Shown: positions 48,870 to 59,517, numbered from the stretch's first letter. The stretch: DNA of 64,000 bases from Nostoc sp. PCC 7524 (GCF_000316645.1 NC_019684.1:4369501-4433500); one strand, 5' to 3'. Numbers and translations: made by a program. The notes: generated from the sequence alone by a model not told the origin.

Positions 48870-49103
48870 CACCATGAATGAAAATGTGGTAACTTCCAAG
48901 ATAAGGCTGATACAAGCGAGGTTGTTTCCTTATTAGAGCATCAGAGCCTGAAGGGCAGTCTAACCTGGATATCGAGAGGAATTACCAATTGTCGCCACTG
49001 AGCAATTTTTTGGTTTTAGTGAGCACGCAAGTCAGAATCTACTATTTAGATATCCACGTATTAGCCCCCTATCAATTTTGAAAGTTGTAGTAGCTCAAGA
49101 GAT
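48870..49103 (+). ncRNA. Candidate bridge RNA region of the IS110 element
   Basis: About 230 bp of non-coding DNA precede the transposase. In the IS110 group the left end is transcribed as a bridge RNA whose loops pair with target and donor DNA. I see several short inverted stretches but did not fold it, so the exact RNA ends and loops are unknown. Confidence 0.4.
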
Positions 49104-50339
49104 ATGCAGGTAGTCTACAATCGTTGTGCAGGACTAGATGTACACAAAAAGACGGTGGTAGCTTGTGTAATTACCCCGAAGTCTTCGTCCGGATGGCACA
49201 AGGAAATACGCACATTCACTACAATGACTCAGGACTTGTTAAAACTTTCTGACTGGTTAACAAGTCACAATTGTACTCATGTAGCAATGGAGAGTACTGG
49301 AGAGTACTGGCGACCTGTATTTAATATCCTAGAAGGAAACTTTGAAGTTATGTTAGTTAATGCCCGTCATATAAAAGCGGTGCCAGGACGCAAAACAGAC
49401 ATCAAAGATTCGCAGTGGATTGCCGAACTACTACAACATGGGTTGTTACGTGCGAGTTTTATTCCCCCTGTGGAGCAAAGAGATTTGCGCGATTTAACTC
49501 GTCATCGTAGCAATTTTATTCGCGAAAGAGTTAACTTAGTGAATCGAGTCCAAAAAGTGCTGGAAGCTGCTAATATCAAACTTGCCTCAGTTGCCAGTGA
49601 CGTAATGGGTGTGTCAGGACGAGCAATGCTAGCTGCGATTGTTGAAGGTAGCGCTAGTCCTGAACTGATGGCGGACTTGGCAAAAGGAACCATGCGAAAA
49701 AAGCACGATTTACTGATTCAAGCACTTGAGGGTAGAGTTCGTCCTCATCAACGATTCATTCTTGCACAGCTACTGTGTCAAATTGATAGCATAGACGAAA
49801 CAATTAAATGTTTTGACCAACAAATTGAGGAATATTGCCGCCCTTTCGACCAAGCGGTTGAGTTAGTTGACACCATACCTGGTGTTGCTCGTCGAACTGC
49901 TGAGATCATTGTCTCGGAAATTGGCACGGATATGAGTCGCTTCCCAAGTGCCGAACATTTGGCTGCTTGGGCTGGGGTTGCCCCTGGAAACTATGAAAGT
50001 GGCGGTAAGAAGCTTTGTGACGGCACTCGCAAAGGTAATCGAGTTTTACGAACTATTTTGGTTCAAGCTGCCCATGCTTTGGCTCGAACTAAAACTTACC
50101 TTGCTGCACAGTTTCGTCGTCTGTCGGCACGACGCGGAAAAAAACGCGCTGCGGTTGCTGTTGCACATTCTATTTTAACGATCGCTTACCATCTCATATC
50201 ACGTCAAGAACCTTATAAAGATTTAGGAGCTGATTATTTCGACAAACATCGACATGTAAGTGTCAAGAAACGTTTGATTAAACGCCTAGAAAAACTTGGT
50301 TATCAAGTTAGTGTTGAACCTGTTCCGGTCGCAATTTAA
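49104..50339 (+). CDS. IS110-family transposase
   Basis: 411 residues, intact. The RuvC-like DEDD set is visible as Asp12 (AGLDVHKK), Glu63 (AMESTGEYW) and Asp99/Asp102 (TDIKDSQW). The C-terminal Tnp domain has the proposed catalytic Ser299 in GVAPGNYESGGKK. Such transposases use a bridge RNA and no terminal inverted repeats. The element sits between the HopA1 gene and the exporter cluster. No frameshift or stop is seen, so it may be active. Confidence 0.95.
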   Translation: MQVVYNRCAGLDVHKKTVVACVITPKSSSGWHKEIRTFTTMTQDLLKLSDWLTSHNCTHVAMESTGEYWRPVFNILEGNFEVMLVNARHIKAVPGRKTDIKDSQWIAELLQHGLLRASFIPPVEQRDLRDLTRHRSNFIRERVNLVNRVQKVLEAANIKLASVASDVMGVSGRAMLAAIVEGSASPELMADLAKGTMRKKHDLLIQALEGRVRPHQRFILAQLLCQIDSIDETIKCFDQQIEEYCRPFDQAVELVDTIPGVARRTAEIIVSEIGTDMSRFPSAEHLAAWAGVAPGNYESGGKKLCDGTRKGNRVLRTILVQAAHALARTKTYLAAQFRRLSARRGKKRAAVAVAHSILTIAYHLISRQEPYKDLGADYFDKHRHVSVKKRLIKRLEKLGYQVSVEPVPVAI

Positions 50340-50772
50340 ACCTGTAATCAATATTTTGTTTCGGCTGTGTCGCCATTCAACGACAATAGCCACATACTTT
50401 CTTTAGTTTTTTACCAAAGTTTGATTTTCAAGTCAGAAGGTTTTGTTTAGAAGGGGATTCCGACCCCTCCTAAACAAGAGCCACCAAATTGAAAATTTGG
50501 TGGGGGTCTTAAACCCTTGCTCCCTACCCTGCGGGAACCCCTTCGGGGAATGGTCGCGGCAGAGGACAGAGGCCAGTATTCCTTCTGCCCTCTGCCCTCT
50601 GCCTTTCTTGATAAATGCTATTACAAATAAAAATTTTGTAGAGACGCGATTTGTTGCGTCTCCATGATTAATTCTTCGACTAATAACCTCTTTCAGATTA
50701 TCCTTTTATGCCTCCTCCTGCTCCCTGCTCTCTGTTGCCAGTCACTGAGCGTAGTGGAGTTGATGCCCCTTC
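50340..50772. other. Spacer with nested inverted repeats
   Basis: GTTTAG..AGGGG pairs with CCCCTCCTAAAC (50446-50476), and CCACCAAAT with ATTTGGTGG (50481-50503). A GTAGAGACGCGA/TGCGTCTC palindrome lies at about 50639-50665. The right end of the IS110 element is probably within the first 100 bp. No gene is visible. Confidence 0.5.
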
Positions 50773-51555
50773 TTAAGCTGGTTGCTGTAGTTTTGGAGAT
50801 AAGTGAGAATTATCATTGGTGGGTAAATCCGCGATGATTTCTACTGCATTTATTTGTTGCTGTAACCACTCGGTAAATAAATCTCTTAAAATTTGCATTC
50901 GTCGTTGTTCATCTAATTGAGGTGTAATAATTTCTTCAACAGTAATTATATGCACCCCCTTGGGAGTAATTATTGGTTTGAGAATCTGGGGAGGAGTAGC
51001 AGCAAAAATAGCAGATGCAATTTCTGGTCTAAAATCACGCCGATAGCGAATTCCTTGATAACCACCAGCACGACGAATTTCATGATTTTGGATATATTGG
51101 CGAGCAATTTCTTGGAAACTGATTTCCCCTTCTTGCAAGGCATAAAATAGTTCTAAAGCCAAGTCTTCATCATCTAAGATAACTTCATAAGTTACGGCTC
51201 CAGTATATTCAATTTTATGGGCGTAAAAAAATGGTTCAACTTTATCTGCAAATAAATGATTAGCCAATTTAGCAGATAATAAGTTAGTTTTAGCCATTTC
51301 TTCAAAATCATCTAAAGAGATGTAATGTTTATTCAGCCAATTCCAAGTATCTTCTGCTTTTAACAATTGGTTAGCTAATCGCATACTATCTGCTGCCTGT
51401 TGTAGTTCAGTAACACTGATTTCTATTCCTAATTTTTCGGCAGTTTCAGTAATTATTTCTTTGGTAGCGATCGCTTCTAAAATTGTCGGAACTTCACAGG
51501 ACAATTTTAGATGTTCAATCATGTCCTCGGTAGAGATTTTAATGGTTTTTGACAT
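50773..51555 (-). CDS. PpiC/SurA-like peptidyl-prolyl isomerase, peptide maturation type
   Basis: 260 residues with no signal peptide, so cytosolic, unlike SurA. A helical N-terminal part (MIEHLKLSCEVPTILEAIA) is followed by a parvulin-like domain: GGYQGIRYRRDFRPEIASAI and ITPKGVHIITVEEI. Proteins of this type often adjoin HlyD and peptidase-ABC genes in cyanobacterial peptide loci, as here (ABC, HlyD, PpiC order, 168 bp after HlyD). Suggested role: chaperone or cis/trans isomerase for the exported peptide. A second family member lies at 58453. Confidence 0.8.
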   Translation of the reverse strand: MSKTIKISTEDMIEHLKLSCEVPTILEAIATKEIITETAEKLGIEISVTELQQAADSMRLANQLLKAEDTWNWLNKHYISLDDFEEMAKTNLLSAKLANHLFADKVEPFFYAHKIEYTGAVTYEVILDDEDLALELFYALQEGEISFQEIARQYIQNHEIRRAGGYQGIRYRRDFRPEIASAIFAATPPQILKPIITPKGVHIITVEEIITPQLDEQRRMQILRDLFTEWLQQQINAVEIIADLPTNDNSHLSPKLQQPA

Positions 51556-51723
51556 GATATTACCCCCTAGTTTTTAATGAATTGGTGGCAGTAAATACTC
51601 TTTGCTAAAAATTGGTATGCAAATTTAGGTAAACATAATTAACTTTGGTAAATCAACATGATAGTTGGGTTTGGCACTCGCTCAACCCAACCTATCAATC
51701 ATGTCTGAATTTTTCTGCAAAAA

Positions 51724-53268
51724 TTAAAGCTCTAAACCGCCTTTTTGCAACTTTTTGAATGGGTCTAAGATAAAGTCAATGACTCGACGCTGACGAATAA
51801 TTACCTCTGCTGATGCTGTTTGTCCTGGAGTTAAAGGAATGCGTTTGTTACCAGCTTGGATATATGGATTATCTATGGTGATATCCATCTCGTAGGTTTC
51901 TACACTGCCTTGATTAGTTGTTTGGATTTTTGAGTCTGGCGAAATCCAACTCACACGTCCTTGCAATACTCCATAATCTTGGAAAGGATAAGCATCGAAC
52001 TTGATTTTGACTGGCATTCCTACCTGCAAGAAACCACTGTGTTGACTAGGCATTTGGGCTTTTAATATTAAAGGTGTATTGTTCGGTGCGATTTGAGCAA
52101 CTAATTGTCCAGCTTCTACTACAGGCCCTGGTTTATCGATAGGTAACTCAAAAATTGTGCCATCAATAGGCGATCGCACTACCCTTTGCTGCAACTGAAG
52201 CTGGAATGATGCTATCTGGCTCTTAGTTTGATTAATTTCTGACTGTAAAGTAGCCAGCTGTGTTTGTAAGTCTTTAAGTTGTTCTTGGCTCTTTAAAACT
52301 GCCAGTTTGCCAGCTTGGACAATACTCTGATAACTATTTAGTTGTTCTTGTAAACGTAGTTTAGCTTGTTGGATATCTGCTCGAATTTGACTAATAGTAG
52401 CGTGATAGCGGCTCATTTCCTCTTGTAAACGCAGTTGCGCCTGTGCCATCTCAGATTGGGTTTGTAAAACAGAACGCTGGCTGTCTTCGGCGGTGTTTTC
52501 TAGTTCCACAATTTTGATTTGGGGAATGGCACCCTGTTTTAAAAGTTGGCGATAGCGTAAGACTTCTCTTAAATCTCTTTGCCAACGACTATGGGCTAAC
52601 TTCTGGTTGATTTGGGTGGCATTGATTCTCTGTCTAGCTTGCTCTACTAAAGCTTGTTGTTCTAGTTTTTTTAAATTATACGTACTCTGTGTAGCATCCA
52701 GAGCTTGTTGGGCTTGATTCACCTGAGCCATTTTTTCCAATTCCTGGGCTTGGTTTTGCTGCTCTTGGATGTTAATCGCTAGCATCAGTTGGTTTTTGAG
52801 TAATTCCTGCTGTGCCTGACGATTAATCAGTCCTTCTAACCGAGTTTGTGCTTGTTGTAGCTCTGTTTGCAGAACGTCAGCATCCAGTTCTAGTAAAACC
52901 TGTCCAGCTTTAACGGTGCTGCCTTCGGAGACATTAACCATCCTCACCTTGCCAGGGACTGGAATCCCTAACTTTTGTGTTGCTCCTTGTGGTTCTAAGC
53001 GTCCCCTGGCGGTTCCTGTTTCATCAACTTTGCTCAACATCGACCAAGGTAAGACAATGAGCGCAAAGCTAATCAAAAAATACAGCGTGGCGCGTGTCCA
53101 ACGTTGGGGTAAGGCATCTAAGAGTTCTTCTGTACCGTAAAACCAATCGTTGGAGTCCGCTTGAGAGTTTTCCTCAAGAAGATGATCAGGTTGTTCGACT
53201 GGTTGCAGCTGTTGTGGCTGTGGTTTAACGAGTACAGAGGATGAATTGTGGGATATTATCTGTGGCAT
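51724..53268 (-). CDS. HlyD-family secretion adaptor
   Basis: 514 residues. A membrane helix near 60-80 (YFLISFALIVLPWSML) precedes a barrel-lipoyl part (GKVRMVNVSEGSTVKAGQVLLELD), long Gln-rich coiled coils, a second lipoyl half (RVVRSPIDGTIFELPIDKPG) and a C-terminal beta barrel. It links an inner-membrane ABC exporter to an outer-membrane channel such as TolC. It begins 130 bp after the C39-ABC gene and precedes the PpiC gene. The outer-membrane partner is not in the window. Confidence 0.95.
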   Translation of the reverse strand: MPQIISHNSSSVLVKPQPQQLQPVEQPDHLLEENSQADSNDWFYGTEELLDALPQRWTRATLYFLISFALIVLPWSMLSKVDETGTARGRLEPQGATQKLGIPVPGKVRMVNVSEGSTVKAGQVLLELDADVLQTELQQAQTRLEGLINRQAQQELLKNQLMLAINIQEQQNQAQELEKMAQVNQAQQALDATQSTYNLKKLEQQALVEQARQRINATQINQKLAHSRWQRDLREVLRYRQLLKQGAIPQIKIVELENTAEDSQRSVLQTQSEMAQAQLRLQEEMSRYHATISQIRADIQQAKLRLQEQLNSYQSIVQAGKLAVLKSQEQLKDLQTQLATLQSEINQTKSQIASFQLQLQQRVVRSPIDGTIFELPIDKPGPVVEAGQLVAQIAPNNTPLILKAQMPSQHSGFLQVGMPVKIKFDAYPFQDYGVLQGRVSWISPDSKIQTTNQGSVETYEMDITIDNPYIQAGNKRIPLTPGQTASAEVIIRQRRVIDFILDPFKKLQKGGLEL

Positions 53269-53398
53269 AAATTATCTAACAGTGAACTGTTAACTGCTCA
53301 TTTGCAGCAGATACGGAAAAAGTTGTCTCGGTGGTAGTCTGCACTCCCCAATCTGGGGGTGTTTCTCCGTATCTGTTCTGTGGCAATTTCCCAGTTAC

Positions 53399-56300
53399 TC
53401 AACCTGTTGTTGCCAGCTGTTGTTGGTTGAGATAGTAGTAATGACCTTTTCTGGTAATTAACTCATCATGAGTACCGCTTTCGACTAATAAGCCGCGATC
53501 TAACACCAGAATCAGGTCAGCATGACGCACGGTGGACAGGCGATGGGCAATAATTAAGCTGGTGCGTCCTTGAAGAATGGTTCTTAGGTTGTGTTGAATA
53601 ATCCGTTCGGATTCCGAATCTAGATGGCTGGTGGCTTCATCTAAAACTAATAGGCGAGGATTTCCCAATAAAGCACGGGCGATCGCTAGGCGTTGGCGTT
53701 GTCCCCCAGATAACATCCCGCCACCTTCACCAATTTCTGTTTCGTAGCCCATTGGCATTTTTTGAATAAATTCATCTGCTCCGGCTAATTGTGCCGCCGT
53801 GATGATTTCTTCTATGGTGGCTTCTGGGTGAGCAATGTTAATATTTTCGCGGATAGTGCCGCCAAATAAAAAGGTATCTTGATCCACAACGCCGATTTGA
53901 GAACGCAGCGATCGCAAGGCAATGCTAGTCACATCGTGGCCGTCAATTAACACTTTGCCATCTGTCGGCAGATATAACCCCAAAATCAATTTAGATAAGG
54001 TGGTTTTACCTGAGCCACTCCGCCCAACTACAGCCACCGTTTGCTCAGGCAGAATTTCAAAGCTGAGATTCTCCAGCACGTTAATATCACTTTCGGCATG
54101 ATAACGGAAGGTGACATTTTCAAAGCGAATATGTCCGCGTAATTTGGGCAAAAACTGCCGGGGGTGAAGATGTAAATCTTCTTCTGGTTCGGCTTCTAAA
54201 ACGTCGTTGATGCGTTCTGTGGAAATCACTACTTCTTGCAATTGATTCCACAGCACCACTAATCGCTGGAAAGGGCGAATAATGTTGCCCAACAACATAT
54301 TAAAAGCAACTAATTGACCAATTGTCAGTTGATTTTGAATCACCAACCACGCCCCCAGCCATAGCAATCCTGTAGTTACCAGTGTTTCGATAGTGGAACT
54401 AAAAATCTGTAACTGATTACTAATGATCTGCCCGTTGAAGGTTTTTCTGATCACCTGATTGAGCAGTTCTTCCCACTGCCAGCGCACTGTCTGCTCAATC
54501 GCCATCGAGCGAATTGAGCGAATCCCCGACAAGCATTGAATTAAATAACTGTTTTCATTAGCTGTCGCACTAAAAACTTCCCGACTAATGCGGCGCAAAA
54601 ACGGTGTAGCCACCAATGCCAGGATAAAAAACGGCGGCACAATGGCTAAACTCACCCATGCCATAGCCGCACTGTACCAAAACATCAATCCTACATAGAT
54701 AAACACCGTCAGCAAATCCAAGATGATTGACAGGGCTTCCCCCGTCAAAAATCGCTGAATTTTCTGATTTTCCTGGACACGGGAGACAATATCGCCAACG
54801 TAACGCGACTCAAAAAACGCCAAGGGTAAGCGGAAGGTATGTTTAATAAAACCTACCAATAATGAGATACTAATGCGGTTGGCTGTGTGATCTAGCAAAT
54901 ATTGCCGCAATCCATTAACAGCAACCCGAAATAAACCAAAGATGACTAAACCTAAACCGACGGCGTTTAATGTCAGTGTGCTGCCTTGGACAATTACACG
55001 GTCTAGTAACAATTGGGTAAATAAGGGTGTAATCAGTCCAAATAACTGAATTAATACCGAAGCACCAAACACTTCTAGCAGTACCCGCGAGTGGGGTTTG
55101 ACTAATTCCCACATTTGCCAAAATGGGGTACTGGCTTCTTCGGTTTCCTTCAGTCCAGATGTGGGTTGCAATAATAAAGCATAGCCAGTCCAACCAGTTT
55201 TAAATTCGCCAATACTCAGGGTGCGTTGCCCAATTGCCGGATCACCAACAATTACCCGCTTTTTAGTAATCTCGTAAACTACAATGTAGTGCTTATTTTC
55301 CCAATGAGCGATCGCTGGTAGGGTTTGTTGTGCTAATTTATCCAAACTAGCTTTTACTGGCCGGGTAGTAAAGCCTATGGTTTCGGCGGCTGCTGTTAAA
55401 TGCCTGAGTGATGCACCACTGCGGCTAACATTGGCTAAATCCCGCACCCGATTGACACTCAAACGCTTACCCCAATAGCGACTAATCATCACTAAGCAGG
55501 CTGCACCACAGTCTGTAGCACTTTGTTGAGCAAAAAACGGATACCGCTTTGTCAAGCGTCCCCACCAATGACTCACCTGAACTTGCGGGCTGGGAAAATA
55601 GGCTCGGCGTTGTTTGGGTTGAGGATTGGGGATTGGGGATTGGGGACTGGGGATTGGGGAGCCAGCCGCGTGGGCGGGTTTCCCGACTTGAGCGGACTGG
55701 CGTGATTGGAGATTGGGGACTGGGAATTGGGGACTGGGGATTGGGGACTGGGGATTGGGGATTGAGGATTTGGGGTTTGTCCCTGTTTCGGAGTTGACGA
55801 GTTCTAATAACTTGGGCCAGTATTCTATGGCTATTTGCCAATTAGCATTCTTGAGAATGTAAATGACTGTTGATTGTGTTACCTGCCAGTTGTTGAGGTT
55901 GGTAACAATGGAGATGGTTCCGGGTGTGAATGTCTGCCCTTGATGATCAACTAATTCACCCCGACATAATAGCCACAGTTTGGCATCTGGAAATGGGTGA
56001 TTTGGGGGGGAGTTAACTTCTAAGGAGTGTCGTTCAAATAAAAATAAGGCTTTGAGTGTGTCCTCAACTGAGCTATTTTGCGGTAATAAGGAGTTTTGAC
56101 AACAGAATATCAGTAAGTCCCAAGTTTCGGCTTGTTTCTGGAGGCGATCGCGAATATTCGGGTGTTCGCGCATCAAATATGCTAAAACTGATTGACGCAC
56201 ATAAGCCAGTTTTAAGTTTGCAGAGGCTCTAGCCACATAAGGGCTAAACTCTACTTCTGGAAATAAAGTCAGTTCGCCAAATGATGATCCTGTTGAGAGG

Positions 56301-56524
56301 GTGGTAATTAAGTTTAAAAAACTATCTAGGAGTCTAACTTTACCCCCAAGAACGATGTAAATTCCCGCCGATGCTGTAGTAGCCTGCCAAAACTGCTTGG
56401 CGATCGGTGGTTCGATAATTTCTAGTGATTGAATACACTTTTGAATTTCTTGTTCTGACAAAGACTCACCCAAGGTTTGGGTGAGTTGTTGAGCTAAATA
56501 TTGCTGAGAAAACCCTGATGGCAT
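53399..56524 (-). CDS. Peptidase-containing ABC exporter with cNMP-like domain (HetC-like)
   Basis: 1041 residues. Residues 40-140 are a cNMP-binding-like domain ([20 protein letters not shown]). A Pro-rich linker at 250-302 ([12 protein letters not shown] repeats) comes from heptamer DNA repeats. A C39 peptidase follows with Cys339 (SATDCGAAC), His412 (NKHYIVV) and Asp428 (VGDPAIG), then six membrane helices and an NBD ([36 protein letters not shown]). It would cut leader peptides after GG and export the core. It has HlyD and PpiC genes downstream and a HTH gene 81 bp upstream. It is related to the exporter at 62317. Confidence 0.93.
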   Translation of the reverse strand: MPSGFSQQYLAQQLTQTLGESLSEQEIQKCIQSLEIIEPPIAKQFWQATTASAGIYIVLGGKVRLLDSFLNLITTLSTGSSFGELTLFPEVEFSPYVARASANLKLAYVRQSVLAYLMREHPNIRDRLQKQAETWDLLIFCCQNSLLPQNSSVEDTLKALFLFERHSLEVNSPPNHPFPDAKLWLLCRGELVDHQGQTFTPGTISIVTNLNNWQVTQSTVIYILKNANWQIAIEYWPKLLELVNSETGTNPKSSIPNPQSPIPSPQFPVPNLQSRQSAQVGKPAHAAGSPIPSPQSPIPNPQPKQRRAYFPSPQVQVSHWWGRLTKRYPFFAQQSATDCGAACLVMISRYWGKRLSVNRVRDLANVSRSGASLRHLTAAAETIGFTTRPVKASLDKLAQQTLPAIAHWENKHYIVVYEITKKRVIVGDPAIGQRTLSIGEFKTGWTGYALLLQPTSGLKETEEASTPFWQMWELVKPHSRVLLEVFGASVLIQLFGLITPLFTQLLLDRVIVQGSTLTLNAVGLGLVIFGLFRVAVNGLRQYLLDHTANRISISLLVGFIKHTFRLPLAFFESRYVGDIVSRVQENQKIQRFLTGEALSIILDLLTVFIYVGLMFWYSAAMAWVSLAIVPPFFILALVATPFLRRISREVFSATANENSYLIQCLSGIRSIRSMAIEQTVRWQWEELLNQVIRKTFNGQIISNQLQIFSSTIETLVTTGLLWLGAWLVIQNQLTIGQLVAFNMLLGNIIRPFQRLVVLWNQLQEVVISTERINDVLEAEPEEDLHLHPRQFLPKLRGHIRFENVTFRYHAESDINVLENLSFEILPEQTVAVVGRSGSGKTTLSKLILGLYLPTDGKVLIDGHDVTSIALRSLRSQIGVVDQDTFLFGGTIRENINIAHPEATIEEIITAAQLAGADEFIQKMPMGYETEIGEGGGMLSGGQRQRLAIARALLGNPRLLVLDEATSHLDSESERIIQHNLRTILQGRTSLIIAHRLSTVRHADLILVLDRGLLVESGTHDELITRKGHYYYLNQQQLATTG
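55623..55767. repeat. Heptamer STRRs inside the C39-ABC gene
   Basis: GGATTGG/GGACTGG units at 55623-55657 and about 55708-55767, split by a 50-bp GC-rich piece. They encode the Pro/Ser/Gln linker, in frame throughout. Confidence 0.9.
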
Positions 56525-56604
56525 TTACCTACGTCCTTGCAAAACTGAAATGTATCCACCAATGGTCAGGATGCTGCACAATAATATTCTTCATGTTGAA
56601 TTGA

Positions 56605-57204
56605 TTATTGGTTGCTCTGCATCAAATTTAATGACCAATTCACATTGGTTTCAGACTTGGATTGCAAGTCAGAGATGGTAATGCTATTATCTGGTGCCGA
56701 TTCAATTTCTTTGGGGGGAGAATTTTTGCGTTTGGTAGAAAGTCCCATTTGTTTGAGCAAGCGATTAATGTGGCGATCGCTAATAGTAATCCCTAGTTCT
56801 GATGCTAGATGTTTGCTTAACCATTGTGCTGTCCAATGACTAAAAGCATAGCCATAATCACGAGGGCTATTACTGACTAATTCTTTTAATCTTTCAATAT
56901 ATTGGTTATTGACAATTTTAGGTCTTCCTATGGGTCGCTCATTCCATTTGTGTGCTAAACCTGCCTCTGCTATACCAATCCAGTAACGCGCCATCTCTTG
57001 GGAGCAACCCAATTTTTCACAGATTTGAGTTTGTGATTTACCCATATCTGCCAGTAACATAATTTCAATGCGCCGCCGATATTCTGGCTGTAAATTAGCT
57101 TGTAAATTTTTTAGTAAAGCCTTGCGTTGAAACGGTGTTAAAAACTTACTTTCTTGCAAGTCATAACCGTCAAAAGCTAGATCGTGTTGAGAATAGTCTG
57201 CCAT
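56605..57204 (-). CDS. HTH protein of IS630-transposase origin
   Basis: 199 residues. LADMGKSQTQICEKLGCSQEMARYWI is a helix-turn-helix, followed by a winged-helix region (GYAFSHWTAQWLSKHLASEL, then ISDRHINRLLKQMGLS) like the N-terminal part of IS630-type transposases. The catalytic DDE domain is absent, and there is no stop or frameshift. A domesticated DNA-binding protein is likely. It lies 81 bp upstream of the C39-ABC gene on the same strand and may regulate it. Confidence 0.8.
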   Translation of the reverse strand: MADYSQHDLAFDGYDLQESKFLTPFQRKALLKNLQANLQPEYRRRIEIMLLADMGKSQTQICEKLGCSQEMARYWIGIAEAGLAHKWNERPIGRPKIVNNQYIERLKELVSNSPRDYGYAFSHWTAQWLSKHLASELGITISDRHINRLLKQMGLSTKRKNSPPKEIESAPDNSITISDLQSKSETNVNWSLNLMQSNQ

Positions 57205-58452
57205 AGTGATTATTAGGTATTATCTAAATGAATTGCCTGATGTCTATACAAGAGAGAGTGTTTATTTTCTGCTAATTTGTCATTGATGAAAATTCATGAT
57301 TATCAAAAAAATGTAGATTTTTCTATTATTTTGAAGCACAAAAATACTAATCATGAATTATTATTGTCTCTGATACTTGCAGAGTAAAAATATGTAGATA
57401 TAGCCAGTAAACTTCAGTAAATATGACAACATCTGCTGTGAGCATATTATTTTATTTCCCTAGATAAACAGCAGTATCTAATAAAACACCTAGTATGATT
57501 GGGCGTTTTATCGATAAATCTCAAGAATCTAGTAAAGTTACACAAAGTTCAAAAATTAAAACTCAAAAGGACTCTTTCTTAGGTTTATTTTTGTTGGCGT
57601 AGCCTGCGCTGGCGCATAAAAATTCAGTACGCCTGATAATCTTGCTTACCTGTCACCTATCACCCTTCGGGTTCGCAGGTCGCTCATGGGGGAAACCCCC
57701 AAGACCGCGCCGGCTCACCTGTCACCTAGGATGTTACTGAACACTGCAAATAGGTTCAGAGGTAAATCTCTAAATATCTAAATTGGGTATACCTCAATTA
57801 CCAAACAGAAAAGAGGTTAAAGCCTATTATGCACTGGAATATAGAGGGATATGTGGTTAGGTGTAATGACAAATACCTGCTTGCATCAGCCTAACACTAA
57901 CTATCTGTCTCATCAGCAGACTAAGATAAATCTGCATTCACCTGGAAGAAATATTTAACAGAAAAGTGACATTCCCTCGGTTTCGTTTGTTAACCCACTG
58001 TTCTTTTTTTAGAAATTTTCTGAAATATAGTCAATAGTTTTTCCTCTAAAAAAGAAAAGTTAACCAAATCTTTATAATAGATTCACTAAAAATTTACTAT
58101 CAATTTTATTTTTAGTAAAATCGTTAGAGCCTATTAGCTGTTTTGCAAGACGAATCAGTAATAGTCAAATTTACTGTTTTTATTTTTATCCGCAAAAACT
58201 CGGATCAAGTATTATGTAGTGATGAATAATTCTTCTGTATAAAACATCTATCTTCAGTTAGAAATTAAATCATTAACTAAAATTTACTTAATTAAGATAT
58301 TCAAAGCATATTGTGTTTATTTTTTTATATTTTTAGGCACTAAAATACAGCAGGGCATAGGTAACAAGGAACAGGCTTGAAAGTCTCTTAGTATCTTGTT
58401 TTATTCTTAAATTTTGTATCTCATTTACCTGAAATCTGCTGTAATTAAACTC
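57205..58452. other. Spacer with repeats between the HTH gene and ppiC2
   Basis: 1.25 kb. GGCGTAGCC/GGCGCATAAA-type palindromes at 57595-57620, ACCTGTCACCTA heptamer traces and a GGGGGAAACCCCC stem at 57650-57730. A 35-codon plus-strand ORF near 57496 has no ribosome site. I found no further GG-type peptide gene by reading. Confidence 0.5.
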
Positions 58453-59196
58453 TCAACAAGTGAACAATGAATTCAGTCTAGTATTTAACTCTATATCCAG
58501 CCATTTATGAAACATATTATTGAGAAGTTCTCGATATTTTTCAGGAGTTAATTCAGCAGGTAAGAGTTCTTTGATCATTAACAGATGATAACCCTGCTCA
58601 GTTTGAAGCGGTCCAATTAATTCTTGAGGTTGTGACCTAAATACAACAGAGGCTATATTTAATTGGAGGTTAAAACGGTAAATTTTACCCTCGTAACCAC
58701 ATTTTTGTCTACGTGTATAATTAATATCATAAAGGTGAGCAGCTTCATAAAAGCTAATTTCCCCATCTTCAATTTGATAGTAAATTTCTTGTGCTAGTTT
58801 TTCAGAATTAACGATGATTTGATAGAGAATGACTTGTTCAAAATCTAGTTTATTTTTGATAAAAAAAGCTTCGACTTCCTCAGCAAACAAGACATGAGCT
58901 AATTTCTGAGACAATAAGCGATCGCGAATACCTATTTCCCAATCATCAGGAGTAACTAACTGATCCGCTAACCAAGCCATTGTATCGGCGGCTTTCTCCA
59001 AACGCTTCTCACGACGCTGGCGGTTAGCCTCAGCTTCTATTTCCTCTGTTGTTACAGTAATTCCGCGTTCCTCAGCTACTTGCCCAATCACCTTATTAAA
59101 CAAAATCTTTTGATAAACTTCCTTGAAATTCATCTCTTGTTTCAGGAAGTTAACAATCTCTTCTGGTGCAATCAATGTTTTGCTCAAGTCACTCAT
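58453..59196 (-). CDS. Second PpiC-like peptide maturation protein
   Basis: 247 residues, no signal peptide. The N-terminal helices (MNFKEVYQKILFNKVIGQVAEERGITVT) and the parvulin-like end (CGYEGKIYRFNLQLNIASVVF, then TEQGYHLLMIKELLP) match the protein at 50773-51555. It lies between hetP and the HTH gene, so two members flank the exporter. The catalytic residues are hard to place by eye. Confidence 0.8.
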   Translation of the reverse strand: MSDLSKTLIAPEEIVNFLKQEMNFKEVYQKILFNKVIGQVAEERGITVTTEEIEAEANRQRREKRLEKAADTMAWLADQLVTPDDWEIGIRDRLLSQKLAHVLFAEEVEAFFIKNKLDFEQVILYQIIVNSEKLAQEIYYQIEDGEISFYEAAHLYDINYTRRQKCGYEGKIYRFNLQLNIASVVFRSQPQELIGPLQTEQGYHLLMIKELLPAELTPEKYRELLNNMFHKWLDIELNTRLNSLFTC

Positions 59197-59473
59197 CGAT
59201 TTTGATAATTGTGTCGGTGCAAACAGAGGTAAAATTGATATTTTTGATTTCCCTAAACCAAATATCTAATATATCTTCATAAATCCATAAAATCGGTAAA
59301 ATATATCCATTTCTTAACACATACATATCAGTTCGCTTTGATTTATATATCCCTGACGGGAGGCGTAGCCATATTTACTTGCGTAGTTAGGAGACTGGAG
59401 ACTGGATATAAGTATGACGACTTGAAAAAAAACAAACTATGTAAAGTAATGTAAAAACATTGCATTTAGTTCC

Positions 59474-59517
59474 TAGTGAGGACTTTAGTCCTCTCATAAG
59501 GACTAAAGTCCTCACTA
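59474..59517. repeat. Perfect 19-bp inverted repeat (MITE-like)
   Basis: Arms TAGTGAGGACTTTAGTCCT and AGGACTAAAGTCCTCACTA around CTCATA. The flank CTACAAACCTTT recurs at 11857 (31 of 35 bp) and in shorter form near 34890 and 37745, so it is a dispersed element. Confidence 0.85.

Noticed and set aside
57496..57603. 35-codon plus-strand ORF as a possible second peptide gene
   Set aside because: No GG motif, no ribosome site, and it ends in a repeat palindrome.
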